Of a DNA stretch of 60,058 nt, positions 1 through 8,390 are shown one piece after another (positions within the stretch are counted from its first letter, which is position 1; every line of letters starts with the position of its first letter). Origin of the DNA: Planctomycetota bacterium (GTDB lineage: Bacteria > Planctomycetota > PLA2 > JAEUHO01). Both the position numbers and the translations under genes were made by a program. The notes beneath the pieces are model-generated. The model made no database searches. It was not told the DNA's origin and saw nothing but the letters and a program-made list of their open reading frames with translations. The DNA lies in NCBI GenBank assembly GCA_029259775.1, contig JAJDEN010000026.1, positions 1 to 60,058 of the forward strand, written 5' to 3'.

Positions 1-68
1 AGATCCAACACCGACGGCGGGAACAGCCACGTCTGCTCCACGTCCCACGAACGGAATCGCTTGCTCAT
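1..68 (-). CDS. IS transposase, N-terminal fragment (runs off the left edge)
   Basis: Read on the minus strand from the ATG at 68, the frame begins MSKRFRSWDVEQTWLFPPS and is still open at the window edge. This matches the conserved start of IS1182-like DDE transposases (DUF772 N-terminal domain), whose first residues carry a basic F-R-x-(W/Y)-D-x-(D/E)-Q motif followed by L-x-P-P-S. Only 22 residues are visible, so the family call rests on the N-terminal motif alone. The gene points out of the window, and its start codon marks the inner edge of an insertion sequence lying to the left. The 95 bases between 69 and 163 should hold the right inverted terminal repeat, which cannot be delimited without the other end. 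Confidence 0.6.
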   Translation of the reverse strand, partial: MSKRFRSWDVEQTWLFPPSVLD

Positions 69-163
69 GCCCGAGCCTAGCAATTCGCCCCCACATCGCG
101 CAGAACGAGATCTACGGGATTCCGGGACAGGCTCCTAGCTCTCCTCCGGCGATCCGGGGTGAC

Positions 164-1603
164 GTGCCCCTCGCAGACCAACCCCCTACTTCGCAGGTCC
201 CAGTGGCCGCGCCGGCGCCCCAGGCATCTGTGGCGTTGCGCGTGGCTTGCACAGGAAAGGGCGGAGTGGACCTCGCCACTCGTCAGTTGTTGGCGCTGAG
301 GGACCACGACGGCGGCCTAATCGCCAAGGCGCGCGGGCCTCGGCTGCCCCTCCCCAGTGGAGTCGATGCGCCAGTAGGCGTGCTCCACGTCTTCGTTCCG
401 GGCTACCAGCCAGGTCGGTTCACGCTCGATGGCTCGGGGGGGCTGGGTCCCTTTCGCATGGCACTGTCTGCGGTGGCGGAACGTGCCCAGTTCTCTGTAG
501 AGGGCGCCACCCGGGACGAGGTCCTCACAACGCTCGGCTACGCTCTCCGCAACGATCAGGGCAAGCTGCTCGCGCAATGGGACGTACTGCGGAAGGTGCC
601 CGGTCTTCCCACCGAAGCGCGGCTGTGCCCCGGTCTCGATGCATACGTGCGCGTTCTGCATCGCAAGCAGCACATCATCTGGCCATTTCAAGCACCGCTG
701 CCGGCGGGGGCGCGGATCAGGTTCCAGGTCGAACGCGTACCCACCGTCCGTTTTCTCCTACCCGCAGCTGCGCGTGGGCGCCACAACCTAGCCAACATCG
801 CTCCCAGGTTGATCCCGACCGGCGTCGCACCGCTGGATTGGAGTCCCGCGAAGGTCGCGGGCCTCAGCTTCTGGGGCCTGAACTACCGGCCGCGCGTTGT
901 TCCGCTTGCCGATGGCTCCGGGTGGTCTTGTCGTCTCCCGCGGACACGTCACCAGATCGTCGCTGGTACCGGCGAGGACACCTGGTACGGCGATCGATCG
1001 GCTCAGAGCGACAGCGTTCAGATGATTGGCGGCCCGCGCAGGGATGTCCGCGTCATCGTGCAGAAGGCGACCCCGACCGGCGACGTGTACCTGCTACCGG
1101 GGAGCATGACGCTGTCGGGTGCGTCGAAACTGTGCCGCGGCCTGATCGGAAGGACCGTGCTCGCCTCGAAGGTCCGTCTCGTGAAGGGCCAGGGCAAGGG
1201 CGAGCTGCCCGTAACTGTGCAGCACGCAACGCTCTGGTCCGAGAAGTCCGGCGTCGCGTACCTGCGGCGTGACGCTACTGGCATCCTCCGCGGGAAGTTC
1301 TTCTCAAACGTGCTACGCCTCGAGCCCCCTGAGGGCATGGAGGGGCGATTGCGTGTCAATCTGCGCCTGCGATCCGGAGGAACCGGAGAGATTGCTCTCG
1401 CTTCGACCGATCGGTCGCACGAGGGGATGGTCTCACGGGCTCGACCATTGCAAATCCGGGGTGTACCTCCGGGTGAATACGTCGCGCATCTCCGCTTCGA
1501 TCCTCGATCGGGAAAGGGCACGGCGCCGCCCCGCGAGTGGTGGCAGACCGTCGTCGTGCCCGAGGGCGCTCGATCGGTCCCGGTGCATCTCACGCCGCAG
1601 TAG
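164..1603 (+). CDS. carboxypeptidase-regulatory-like beta-domain protein, probably 5'-truncated by the IS
   Basis: The 479 residues from the first plausible start (GTG 164) consist of beta-strand-rich modules with short G/P-rich turns. The end, with a G-x-P-P-G-E-Y sequence about 45 residues before the C-terminus followed by VVVPEGARSVPVHL, is the pattern of carboxypeptidase-regulatory-like (CarboxypepD_reg / CNA-B type) domains in large secreted proteins. There is no signal peptide or membrane anchor, unusual for this class. The reading frame is also open without a stop from 164 back through the start of the adjacent transposase to base 2. I infer that this is the 3' part of a larger gene interrupted by the insertion sequence. 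It overlaps the convergent YciI-like gene by 14 bases. A residual function is unknown. Confidence 0.6.
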   Translation: MPLADQPPTSQVPVAAPAPQASVALRVACTGKGGVDLATRQLLALRDHDGGLIAKARGPRLPLPSGVDAPVGVLHVFVPGYQPGRFTLDGSGGLGPFRMALSAVAERAQFSVEGATRDEVLTTLGYALRNDQGKLLAQWDVLRKVPGLPTEARLCPGLDAYVRVLHRKQHIIWPFQAPLPAGARIRFQVERVPTVRFLLPAAARGRHNLANIAPRLIPTGVAPLDWSPAKVAGLSFWGLNYRPRVVPLADGSGWSCRLPRTRHQIVAGTGEDTWYGDRSAQSDSVQMIGGPRRDVRVIVQKATPTGDVYLLPGSMTLSGASKLCRGLIGRTVLASKVRLVKGQGKGELPVTVQHATLWSEKSGVAYLRRDATGILRGKFFSNVLRLEPPEGMEGRLRVNLRLRSGGTGEIALASTDRSHEGMVSRARPLQIRGVPPGEYVAHLRFDPRSGKGTAPPREWWQTVVVPEGARSVPVHLTPQ

Positions 1604-2135
1604 CCGCCTGAGGCACTGAACCGGGTTCGTGTTCAAGTTCTGAACCAGGCCCAGGCTCCCTGCACCGGTGACCATGCGGATCCCGCCGCAACTTCTTGCC
1701 CTTCGCCTTCTCGATACGAGCGGCGAAGGCGGCCCAGTTGATCTTGTGCCACGCGCGCACGGAGGTCGCCTTGAACGGGCCGCTCTTGATGGCGGGATCT
1801 TGCGCGACGAGTTCCTTGGCCGCCGCGAGGTCCTTGGCGAGCAAGATCGTCATGCCTCCCGAGCTATCTGAGAACGGCCCGCCGTGACTCAGGGAGCCGG
1901 CTGTGAACAGCTTGGCCATGTAACGCCCGTGCTTTTCGATGCCCGGCTGTTGCCCAATGCCCTTGTCCTTCACCCACTTGGGTCCGTGCGCGTACAAGGC
2001 GACGAACGACAACTTGGGCGCCTCCTTCGGCGCCTTGGCCTCGCCCTTCTCATCGGCCCTCGCCGCCGCAACAGCCAACAGGAACAAACCCACAGCCACC
2101 GCGCACACACCGACCGACCAGATCTTGCAACGAAT
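1590..2135 (-). CDS. exported YciI-like (YCII domain) protein
   Basis: A hydrophobic signal peptide ending near ARADEKG is followed by a roughly 95-residue domain with the YCII pattern: an opening strand (SFVALYAHGPKW), a conserved H around HGRYMAKLFTAGSLSHGGPF, a GGMTILLAKDLAAAKELVAQ helix and a final SGPFKATSVRAWH strand. YciI-like proteins adopt a ferredoxin-like fold, and their catalytic role is mostly unknown. The start is uncertain. No ATG lies near the signal peptide. The best-placed candidate is an ATT at 2135 behind a GGGAG, giving an IRCK n-region. GTG at 2108 would remove the positive charges, and ATG at 2255 adds an unlikely leader. The last 35 residues (after KGKKLRR) are low complexity and outside the domain. 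Confidence 0.65.
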   Translation of the reverse strand: MRCKIWSVGVCAVAVGLFLLAVAAARADEKGEAKAPKEAPKLSFVALYAHGPKWVKDKGIGQQPGIEKHGRYMAKLFTAGSLSHGGPFSDSSGGMTILLAKDLAAAKELVAQDPAIKSGPFKATSVRAWHKINWAAFAARIEKAKGKKLRRDPHGHRCREPGPGSELEHEPGSVPQAATAA

Positions 2136-2248
2136 GAGACTCCCGGGGCCACGCTCGAGCCGCTCTGAACCTGGTTCGGGACGCCGCGGCGAACCGAACC
2201 TGCAATCGTCCGTATAGTAGAGATATGGCACGTAGGCATTTGCGGATG

Positions 2249-2270
2249 CAACCACGTTCCAACGTGGTTG
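2249..2270. repeat. near-perfect 22-bp palindrome
   Basis: Arms CAACCACGTT and AACGTGGTTG match perfectly around a CC centre. It lies between the divergent starts of the YciI-like gene and the small secreted protein, so it could be an operator for a dimeric regulator or an RNA hairpin. No identity is assigned. Confidence 0.5.
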
Positions 2271-2479
2271 GGGTTGAACCGAAGGCGCGCACGCGACGAA
2301 ACGCGGGTGGATGGGACGAAGCGGGCCTCGCCAAGCGCCGCCAGCTTCGCCGAGCGAGTCTGGCCATGGGGGTGCTACCCGCCGCGCAAGGCGGGGCCAA
2401 AGCCTCCAGAGGTGTAGCTCCCGGCAGGCGCCGCTATCGCCGAAGCTCCCCGAGTAGCGTCACGATCGGGGCCGGCCCG

Positions 2480-2902
2480 ATGATCGCCGCCGCGTTGATC
2501 CTCTTCCTGGGCGTCTCCAGCACGCTGGCAGACAGGGACCCCGGCGGCACGAGCTACGATCCCTCGGCGTCCATCGAGTTCGACTTCGCGGACCTGTACG
2601 GCGCGGAGTCCAAGACCGCCGACGGGGACGCGATGAGAGCCGTCTTCGTCAATGGCCTCATCGAGGAAGTCCTCCTTGAGGAGGAAGGCGACGCCAACGC
2701 CGATGTCGATCGGGAGCGCTCCGTGTATGGCGCGCGCGGCCGCCGCGTACGCGACCGTGGTGTCAGCGCAGATGTGGCCGGAGGCGGCCGTCGTTCCGGC
2801 GAGGAACGCGAGGCCGACGAGCCGCGTGGTGGCTGCGGTGGGCACATGCCCGCGCCGCCCCGCCCGAAGCCTCGTCCGAAGCCGCCCGACGTCAGCCAGT
2901 AG
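2480..2902 (+). CDS. small secreted protein, unrecognised
   Basis: From ATG 2480 the frame gives 140 residues: a signal-peptide-like start (MIAAALILFLGVSSTLADR), an acidic stretch (IEFDFADLYGAES, VLLEEEGD), a glycine/arginine-rich middle and a proline-rich C-terminus (PAPPRPKPRPKPP). No known family fits. The frame is open further upstream to 2225, which would place an RRRYRRSS run before the hydrophobic segment. Composition in the second half is unusual and an antisense frame is also open, so only the first half is convincing as coding sequence. Confidence 0.4.
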   Translation: MIAAALILFLGVSSTLADRDPGGTSYDPSASIEFDFADLYGAESKTADGDAMRAVFVNGLIEEVLLEEEGDANADVDRERSVYGARGRRVRDRGVSADVAGGGRRSGEEREADEPRGGCGGHMPAPPRPKPRPKPPDVSQ

Positions 2903-3019
2903 CCGGCCGGTTCGAACTCCAGCGTTCTGTCCAGCGAGCAGCGGCTCGGTAGCCATCTACCTCCTCGCTAGCGCCCAACGACTACACGGCTCGCTAGGCG
3001 CCGCGGCGATCAGCCGCGA

Positions 3020-4543
3020 TCAGCGGTGGACGTAGCGCCCACCATGGGCCGCGGCGAGGTCCCGCAGGAAGTCGCTCTCGCCGAAGCAGACCGCGTGGAT
3101 GATCAGCCCGGGCCCCGCGTTCCATTGCGCGATGCGTCCGAGGACCTCGGCCGGCTTGACCGGGCGGTGGGTCGGGAACGAGTTGTCGGTCGTCGTACCG
3201 GCTGAGATCACGACCAACGTGTCGATCTCTGGCGCCTCGAACTCGTCGCCCGTAGCGAAGGTGCCCGCCAACCGGAAGGCGAGCCGCATGGCGCCGTCGA
3301 CGTAGCAACTGCCGCTCGCTTTCAGGTCGCGCATCCAGCGCTTGGCGAGGTCCTTGTTGACGGCGGTCGCCGGCCGCATCGAGCGCTCCCACAGGCTCGC
3401 CCCGTGGTTGAACGCCATGATGTTGAACTTGGCCGTCTCAGGCAGGGCGCGCAGCGCCATCTGCAGCTCGTGCCCGGCGAGACCCACGCGGTGGCCGGCC
3501 ATGCCCGTCGAGGGCTTCGAGCCGTCGGTGGGGGCGGGCTTCCACACGCCTTCCTTCGTTTCCTTCTTCATGTACGTCGAGACGTCGATGAGGAAGAGCA
3601 CGCCGTCCGCCGGCAGCGGAATGGTCGCCACGCGCGCCTTGGGCGGGGTCTTGTCCTGCGCCTCCCACCACGTCTTGAGCTTGGCACGCTTGGCGGCCGA
3701 GGCGGCGTCGCCGAGCACGGCTTCGATCGCGGCGCCGAGTGCGATGCGGTTGCGCGCGCCCGCGGGGGCCCATGCACCCTGGAGCGGCTCGATGGCCTCG
3801 GGGCACGGGTGCTTGGCGATGAGGCTCGCCGCCAGGCCGACCGCGCGGCTGTCCGTGTCGGCGAGCCGCGCAACCACCAGCGGCCGGACGGACTTCGGTA
3901 GGTCCTTGGCCGTGAGCAGACCGTGGAGCGCGGCGATGCGCACGCGCGCATCGGGCTCGTCCGGAAGGAACTTCTTGAGCACCTTGAAGGAGGTCTTGTC
4001 TGCGACGGACATGCCGGCCAACTGCAGCACCGCTTCGCGCACGCTCCACGGCGACTTGGCCTTGTAGAGCTTCAAGATGTTCTTGCGAGCCCCGGCGGGC
4101 GCGGACGTGAGCGTGGACAACATCGCGTCCATGACTCGTGTCTCGGCCGCCAGGATCACCTCGAGATCCTTCAGCTGCTTCTGCAGTTCCTTGGCCTTGG
4201 TCTCGGCGCTCGGTGTGTAGCCCTTGATGCTCGCGAGCAGGATGTCGCCGTGCACGCCGGCGGCCTTCGCGTAGTCGGTCCGCACGGCGAGGGTGCGCTC
4301 CACCTGCTGCGCGAAGCCCTGGAGCACGAGCTTGTAGGCACGCGCGGTGCCGTCGCTGACGACGGTCTTCAGGACGGCGATCTTCTCAGGCCCGCTCCCG
4401 CGCTCCTGGAAGAGGCGTTCGAACTCGGTCTGGGCGGCCTTCCACGCCTTGCCGTCGAGCTTGGCGTCCGCCGTGCGGGCGGCACCGAGCCCCGCGAGTA
4501 GTGCCAGGGCACCGAGCAGGGGCAGTCGTACGGCCGCGTGCAT
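3020..4543 (-). CDS. secreted HEAT-repeat plus VWA-domain protein
   Basis: The protein has 507 residues with a clear signal peptide (MHAAVRLPLLGALALLAG..., cut near ADA|K). It has an alpha-helical part with HEAT-like repeats from about 150 to 300, where SVREAVLQLAGMSV and DARVRIAALHGLL are successive helices. A von Willebrand A domain runs from about 315 to the end, starting GVLFLIDVSTYMKK. VWA domains bind protein partners through a metal site (DxSxS). Here the third MIDAS residue is Tyr (DVSTY), and the later Asp position reads VVISAGTTT, so metal binding is doubtful. Probable role is a periplasmic or surface interaction module; no substrate can be named. A GGGAG sits upstream of the ATG. 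The downstream neighbour on the same strand is the start-proximal side of no obvious operon. Confidence 0.75.
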   Translation of the reverse strand: MHAAVRLPLLGALALLAGLGAARTADAKLDGKAWKAAQTEFERLFQERGSGPEKIAVLKTVVSDGTARAYKLVLQGFAQQVERTLAVRTDYAKAAGVHGDILLASIKGYTPSAETKAKELQKQLKDLEVILAAETRVMDAMLSTLTSAPAGARKNILKLYKAKSPWSVREAVLQLAGMSVADKTSFKVLKKFLPDEPDARVRIAALHGLLTAKDLPKSVRPLVVARLADTDSRAVGLAASLIAKHPCPEAIEPLQGAWAPAGARNRIALGAAIEAVLGDAASAAKRAKLKTWWEAQDKTPPKARVATIPLPADGVLFLIDVSTYMKKETKEGVWKPAPTDGSKPSTGMAGHRVGLAGHELQMALRALPETAKFNIMAFNHGASLWERSMRPATAVNKDLAKRWMRDLKASGSCYVDGAMRLAFRLAGTFATGDEFEAPEIDTLVVISAGTTTDNSFPTHRPVKPAEVLGRIAQWNAGPGLIIHAVCFGESDFLRDLAAAHGGRYVHR

Positions 4544-4592
4544 GGATCGTTCTCCCGCGGCTCATCATAGCGAGCGCGCGGGGCCGCAGGCG

Positions 4593-5099
4593 CTACGGCC
4601 TGCGCAGGTCGAGGACCATCTTCTTGGCCTTGCCCGCTTCTTCGCCTTCGAGGGTGATCTTCAGCGTCTTGTCGCCCGTGCGCTCGTAGGTGAGGTGCTT
4701 GGGGAAGTCGTGCTTCTCGTTGGAGAAGCGTGCGCGCTTGACCTTCGGCTTGAAGCCGTTCAGCGTGAACTCGACGCTCCGGTTGCCCGCAGGGAACGGG
4801 GTCATGAGCACGTCCTTGCCGCGCAGGAAGAACCGCTCGAAGTCGTAGAAGACGCAGGTGCCCTTGTTGAGGAACTTGGTCGAGCTCAGCATGACGCCGC
4901 CGGACGTCGTCGTGTACACGGCCTCGATGCCCTCGTCGCCACCGCCTCCGATCCAGCGTCCCGAGAGCCATGCGAGCGCGGCGACGCCGGTCTTGGCGGG
5001 CTCCGCCTTGGCGGCGGTTGGCTTCTCGTCGGAGGAGGCCGTGTCCAGCGAGAGAGCCAGGGCGGCGACGAAGAGCGAGAGGAAGGTGAGCGTGCGCAT
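4593..5099 (-). CDS. exported DUF6265-like protein
   Basis: The protein has 168 residues with a signal peptide (MRTLTFLSLFVAALALSLD). The mature part starts ALAWLSGRWIGGGGDEGIEA and continues with SGGVMLSS and FYDFERFF strands. Near the C-terminus there is a conserved NEKHDFPKHLTYERTGD block followed by LKITLEGEEAG. The W-L-x-G-x-W opening and the H-D-F-P motif are hallmarks of the DUF6265 beta-barrel family, often found in secreted proteins of soil and marine bacteria; its function is not known. A GGAG lies six bases before the ATG. It is 49 bases upstream of the HEAT/VWA gene on the same strand and may be cotranscribed with it. Confidence 0.72.
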   Translation of the reverse strand: MRTLTFLSLFVAALALSLDTASSDEKPTAAKAEPAKTGVAALAWLSGRWIGGGGDEGIEAVYTTTSGGVMLSSTKFLNKGTCVFYDFERFFLRGKDVLMTPFPAGNRSVEFTLNGFKPKVKRARFSNEKHDFPKHLTYERTGDKTLKITLEGEEAGKAKKMVLDLRRP

Positions 5100-5182
5100 C
5101 GTGAGCTCCGGGTGCGGGATTCTGGTGACGCCGAGAGTCTCCGCACGCCCTCGAGCCCGGTCTTGGACGAATGCGACACGCC

Positions 5183-6004
5183 CTACTCAGGGCCCCCCGT
5201 GAAGTGATCGTTCATGCGGTGCTGCTCCCGGAGCCACGCTGTCGGGCTCATGCCGGCGAACGCCTTGAAGTCGCGGATCAGGTGCGCTTGGTCGTAGTAG
5301 CCGCAGTCGATCGCCAGCTCGGCCCAGCGGACCGGTGCCGGCCCCTCCAGCCACGCGAGCGCCGACTGGAAGCGCAGCACGCGCGCGAGGATCTTGGGCG
5401 ACAGCCCGACGTGATCACGGAAGCCGCGCTCCAGCCTGCGACGCCCGATCCCGAGGTCCTTGGCGACCGACCCGATGGGGACGTCGCCGCCCGCCTCGGA
5501 CAGTTTCTGGACGGCCGCCGCGACCGGCGGCTGCGAGCGCTGCCGGTCGTTCAGCTTGCCGTGGAGGAACGTGATGACGATCGACATGCGCGCCTGGTCG
5601 GTAGGCGCCTCGGCGACGCGTTCGCCGAGCTCGCGTCCCTCGCGTCCCCAGATGTCGGCGAGTCCCACGACGCGGTCGGTCAACGCGGCCAGCGGCTCAC
5701 GCAGGAACGCCGAGGCTCCGTTCGGATGGAAGCGCACGCCGAGCACCCCGACGGGGCCGGTCGACTCGAGGAGCAGGGGGTTCGTGAGCTGGCCCGCCAG
5801 CGCTGCATGCGACGGCGTGCACGTCGTGCCGTCGAGCGCGCGACGACGGAACGGCGCGCCGTAGTGGATGACGAGCTCCATGGAGCCGTCCGGCACGACC
5901 CGCTCCGGCGCGTCGGCGGCGGTCGCGGTGGGATCCTCGATCAGCCAGAGGCACTTGATCCAGCGGTCCAGCGGCGGCGGGGCGGGGTGTTCCTCGTAAC
6001 GCAC
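5183..6004 (-). CDS. AraC-family transcriptional regulator
   Basis: The 273 residues from GTG 6004 fall in two parts. The N-terminal 130 residues resemble the DUF6597 sensor-like domain, with PPLDRWIKCLWLIED, a VVPDGSMELVIHYG motif and a GVLGVRFHPNGASAFL block. The C-terminal 100 residues are an AraC-type double helix-turn-helix, with GSVAKDLGIGRRRLERGFRD as first HTH and WAELAIDCGYYDQAHLIRDF as second, ending in a typical G-M-S-P-T-A-W-L. It should be a cytoplasmic DNA-binding regulator; the inducer and targets are not evident from its neighbours, priA upstream and the DUF6265 gene downstream. Confidence 0.88.
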   Translation of the reverse strand: MRYEEHPAPPPLDRWIKCLWLIEDPTATAADAPERVVPDGSMELVIHYGAPFRRRALDGTTCTPSHAALAGQLTNPLLLESTGPVGVLGVRFHPNGASAFLREPLAALTDRVVGLADIWGREGRELGERVAEAPTDQARMSIVITFLHGKLNDRQRSQPPVAAAVQKLSEAGGDVPIGSVAKDLGIGRRRLERGFRDHVGLSPKILARVLRFQSALAWLEGPAPVRWAELAIDCGYYDQAHLIRDFKAFAGMSPTAWLREQHRMNDHFTGGPE

Positions 6005-6038
6005 ACCGCGATCCTACGGTGCGCAGGCGATCTCGGTG

Positions 6039-8297
6039 CTAGAGCACGCCCATGGGGTCGACGTCCCAGGCTTCTTCGATCCCGCGCGCGGGCCGCTTCG
6101 CCTTGCGCAAGGCTGCCAGCACCCCCGCGATCTCGCGGTGCGTCGGTGCCTTGACCACCACGTGCTGGCGGTAGTGGCCCTGGACCCGCGCGATGGGCGG
6201 CACGGCGGGTCCGAGGATCTCGGTGGTCGTCGTGGCGGCCTGGACGATGATCTTCGCCAGCACCGCCGCGCGTTCGGCGGCGGCACGCTCGCTCTTGCTG
6301 CGTACGACCACGCGCAGCAGGCGGCGGTAGGGCGGGTAGCCGAACTGCTCGCGGTCCTCGAGAGCCGTGGCGGCGAACTTGGGGTAGTCCTGCTCGGCGG
6401 CGAGCACGATCGCGGGATGCGTCGGCATCGTCGTCTGCACGACGACGCGGCCGTCCTCGTCACCGCGACCGGCACGGCCTGCGACTTGCGCCAGCAGGCC
6501 GAACGTGCGCTCGCCCGAGCGGAAGTCGGGCAGCGCCAACGCCGTGTCCGCGGACACGATGCCGACGAGCAGCACGTTCGGGAAGTCGAGCCCCTTGGCA
6601 ATCATCTGGGTGCCGATGAGGATATCGATGGCGCCGGCCTCGAAGCGGCCGAGCACGTCCTCGTAGGCATCGCGCGTGGCCATGCTGTCCGAGTCCATGC
6701 GAGCGACGTTCGCGCCGGGGAACCGCTCGCCCAGTTCCTCTTCCACCGTCTGTGTGCCGACGCCGCGGAACTCGAGGCGCGGTAGCGCGCAGTCCGGACA
6801 CGCGCCCGGCACGCGCCGCTCGTGGCCGCAGAGGTGGCACATCGCGACGGCGTCGCTCCGATGGAAGGTGAGCGTGACGTCGCAGTGCTCGCATTCGACC
6901 AGGAAGCCGCAGCGTGGACAGGCCACGCTCGTCGCGTAGCCGCGGCGGTTCTGCAGCAGGATGACCTGCCCCTTGGCTCGCAGCGCCTCTTGGATGCGGA
7001 TCTCCAACGTGCGTCCGATGTGGGAGCCGCGGCGTTGGCGTTCCTCGCCGCTGGTCCGGTCGACGATCTGCACCGTGGGCAGCGACCGCCCGCCGACACG
7101 TTCCGGCAGCTCGAGCAGGGTGTAGCGGCCGTCCAGCGCGTTCCGGTAGCTCTCGAGCGCGGGTGTCGCGCTGCCGAGCACGACGACCGCACCGGCAGCG
7201 CGCGCGCGCACGATGCCCACGTCGCGCGCGTGGTAGCGCGGGACGCTCTGCTGCTTGAACGACGTCTCGTGCTCTTCGTCCACGACGAGCAGGCCGAGCT
7301 TGGGGACGGGCGCGAAGATCGCGCTGCGCGGGCCGATCACGACGTCGGCCTCGCCCGCGCGGATCCGGCGCCAGGCCTTGGCGCGCTCGGCCTCGGTCAT
7401 GCCTGAGTGCAACACGGCCACGTTGTCGAAGCGGCCGCGGAAGCGCTTCACGGTCTGGGGCGTGAGGGCGATCTCGGGCACGAGCACGATGGCCTGACGG
7501 CCCTGGGCGATGCAGCGCGCCATCGCCTGGAGGTAGACCTCCGTCTTGCCCGAGCCGGTGACGCCCAGCAGCAGGAAGGCCTCGTACGTCTCGTCGTCGA
7601 GGGAGGCCACGAGGGCGTCGATGCAGGTCTTCTGATGCGGCGTCGGCTCCCGCGGCTCCGTGGGCGGTGCTTCGCGCGCGGCCTCTTCGAGCGCGTCGCT
7701 CTGGCTGCGCTCGGTGGTCAGCGTCACGATCTCGTGGCGGGCGAGCGTCTGGATCGGGCTGATGGAGACGTGGGCGGCGCGGCAGAGGTCGCTCATCAGG
7801 TAGCCGGCGGGGTGCTTGCGCAAGCGGCGCAGGATCCGTTGCTGCGGTTCGCTGAGCTTGCCGTCGGCCTCGCGCACGACGGCCTTGGCGTCATCGGTCA
7901 GCGTGACGCGCCGGCGCTTCTGGCCCTTGCCCTTGTGGCGGACGCCGCGCGGCACCATGGCCGCCAGCGCTTCGCCGAGCGACGTGCCGTAGTAGCGCGC
8001 GATGAAGGTGCCCAGCTCGAGCAGGTCGGGGCCGAGCAGCGCGTGGCCGTCGGGTGCCTCGCTGACGTCGAGCACCTTGAAGGCGGGCTTGGTCTCGTCG
8101 ACCTCCGCCACGAAGCCCATGAGCGAGCGGCCGCGGAAGGGCACGAGCACGCGGTGGCCGATGTCGGCCTGGGCGCGCTGCTCCGGTGCCGCGCGGTAGG
8201 TGAAGAGCCGGTCCACGGGCAGGTCGAGCGCGACGGCGACATAGGCAGGTCGCACGTCGGCAGCGGGATCGTGGGTGGTGCTGGGTTCGGGCGGCAT
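6039..8297 (-). CDS. priA: primosomal helicase PriA
   Basis: PriA reloads the replisome at stalled forks as a 3'-5' superfamily-2 helicase. The 752 residues from ATG 8297 show the N-terminal 3'BD domain (YVAVALDLPVDRLFTYRA), a winged-helix region, Walker A (GVTGSGKTEVY), the DEEH box (VVDEEHETSF), and motif III (GSATPALES). The zinc-binding cysteines are interrupted within the helicase (CPRCGFLVECEHC, CHLCG, CPDC) and motif VI is AQVAGRAGRG. All eight cysteines and the catalytic motifs are present, and the length is normal for the family. The frame is open upstream of 8297, but the upstream stretch is not PriA-like, and MPPEPSTTHDP is the natural N-terminus. Confidence 0.97.
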   Translation of the reverse strand: MPPEPSTTHDPAADVRPAYVAVALDLPVDRLFTYRAAPEQRAQADIGHRVLVPFRGRSLMGFVAEVDETKPAFKVLDVSEAPDGHALLGPDLLELGTFIARYYGTSLGEALAAMVPRGVRHKGKGQKRRRVTLTDDAKAVVREADGKLSEPQQRILRRLRKHPAGYLMSDLCRAAHVSISPIQTLARHEIVTLTTERSQSDALEEAAREAPPTEPREPTPHQKTCIDALVASLDDETYEAFLLLGVTGSGKTEVYLQAMARCIAQGRQAIVLVPEIALTPQTVKRFRGRFDNVAVLHSGMTEAERAKAWRRIRAGEADVVIGPRSAIFAPVPKLGLLVVDEEHETSFKQQSVPRYHARDVGIVRARAAGAVVVLGSATPALESYRNALDGRYTLLELPERVGGRSLPTVQIVDRTSGEERQRRGSHIGRTLEIRIQEALRAKGQVILLQNRRGYATSVACPRCGFLVECEHCDVTLTFHRSDAVAMCHLCGHERRVPGACPDCALPRLEFRGVGTQTVEEELGERFPGANVARMDSDSMATRDAYEDVLGRFEAGAIDILIGTQMIAKGLDFPNVLLVGIVSADTALALPDFRSGERTFGLLAQVAGRAGRGDEDGRVVVQTTMPTHPAIVLAAEQDYPKFAATALEDREQFGYPPYRRLLRVVVRSKSERAAAERAAVLAKIIVQAATTTTEILGPAVPPIARVQGHYRQHVVVKAPTHREIAGVLAALRKAKRPARGIEEAWDVDPMGVL

Positions 8298-8373
8298 GGT
8301 CCACGGCCAGCGTAGAGCGCGCGAGGGACCGTCTCCGGCCCCCGTGGCGGTTCCTGCACCCTCGGCACGCTTC

Positions 8374-8390
8374 GTAGGGGCGCCCCCTAC
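8374..8390. repeat. GTAGGGG palindrome (REP-like)
   Basis: GTAGGGG and CCCCTAC form a perfect 7-bp stem around CGC, overlapping the stop codon of the minus-strand exported protein. The same GTAGGGGC core recurs at 10852, 11004 and in the hairpins at 36573-36682. It could terminate transcription between that gene and priA or be a decayed REP element. Confidence 0.5.

Noticed and set aside
2225..2242. A TGGCACG followed by TTTGC that resembles a sigma-54 promoter
   Set aside because: The spacing between the GG and GC elements is about three bases too long, and the site is placed poorly relative to either neighbouring start.
2375..2956. A 193-residue minus-strand frame opposite the small secreted protein
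   Set aside because: No signal, no domain and biased composition; the plus frame with a signal peptide is the better call.
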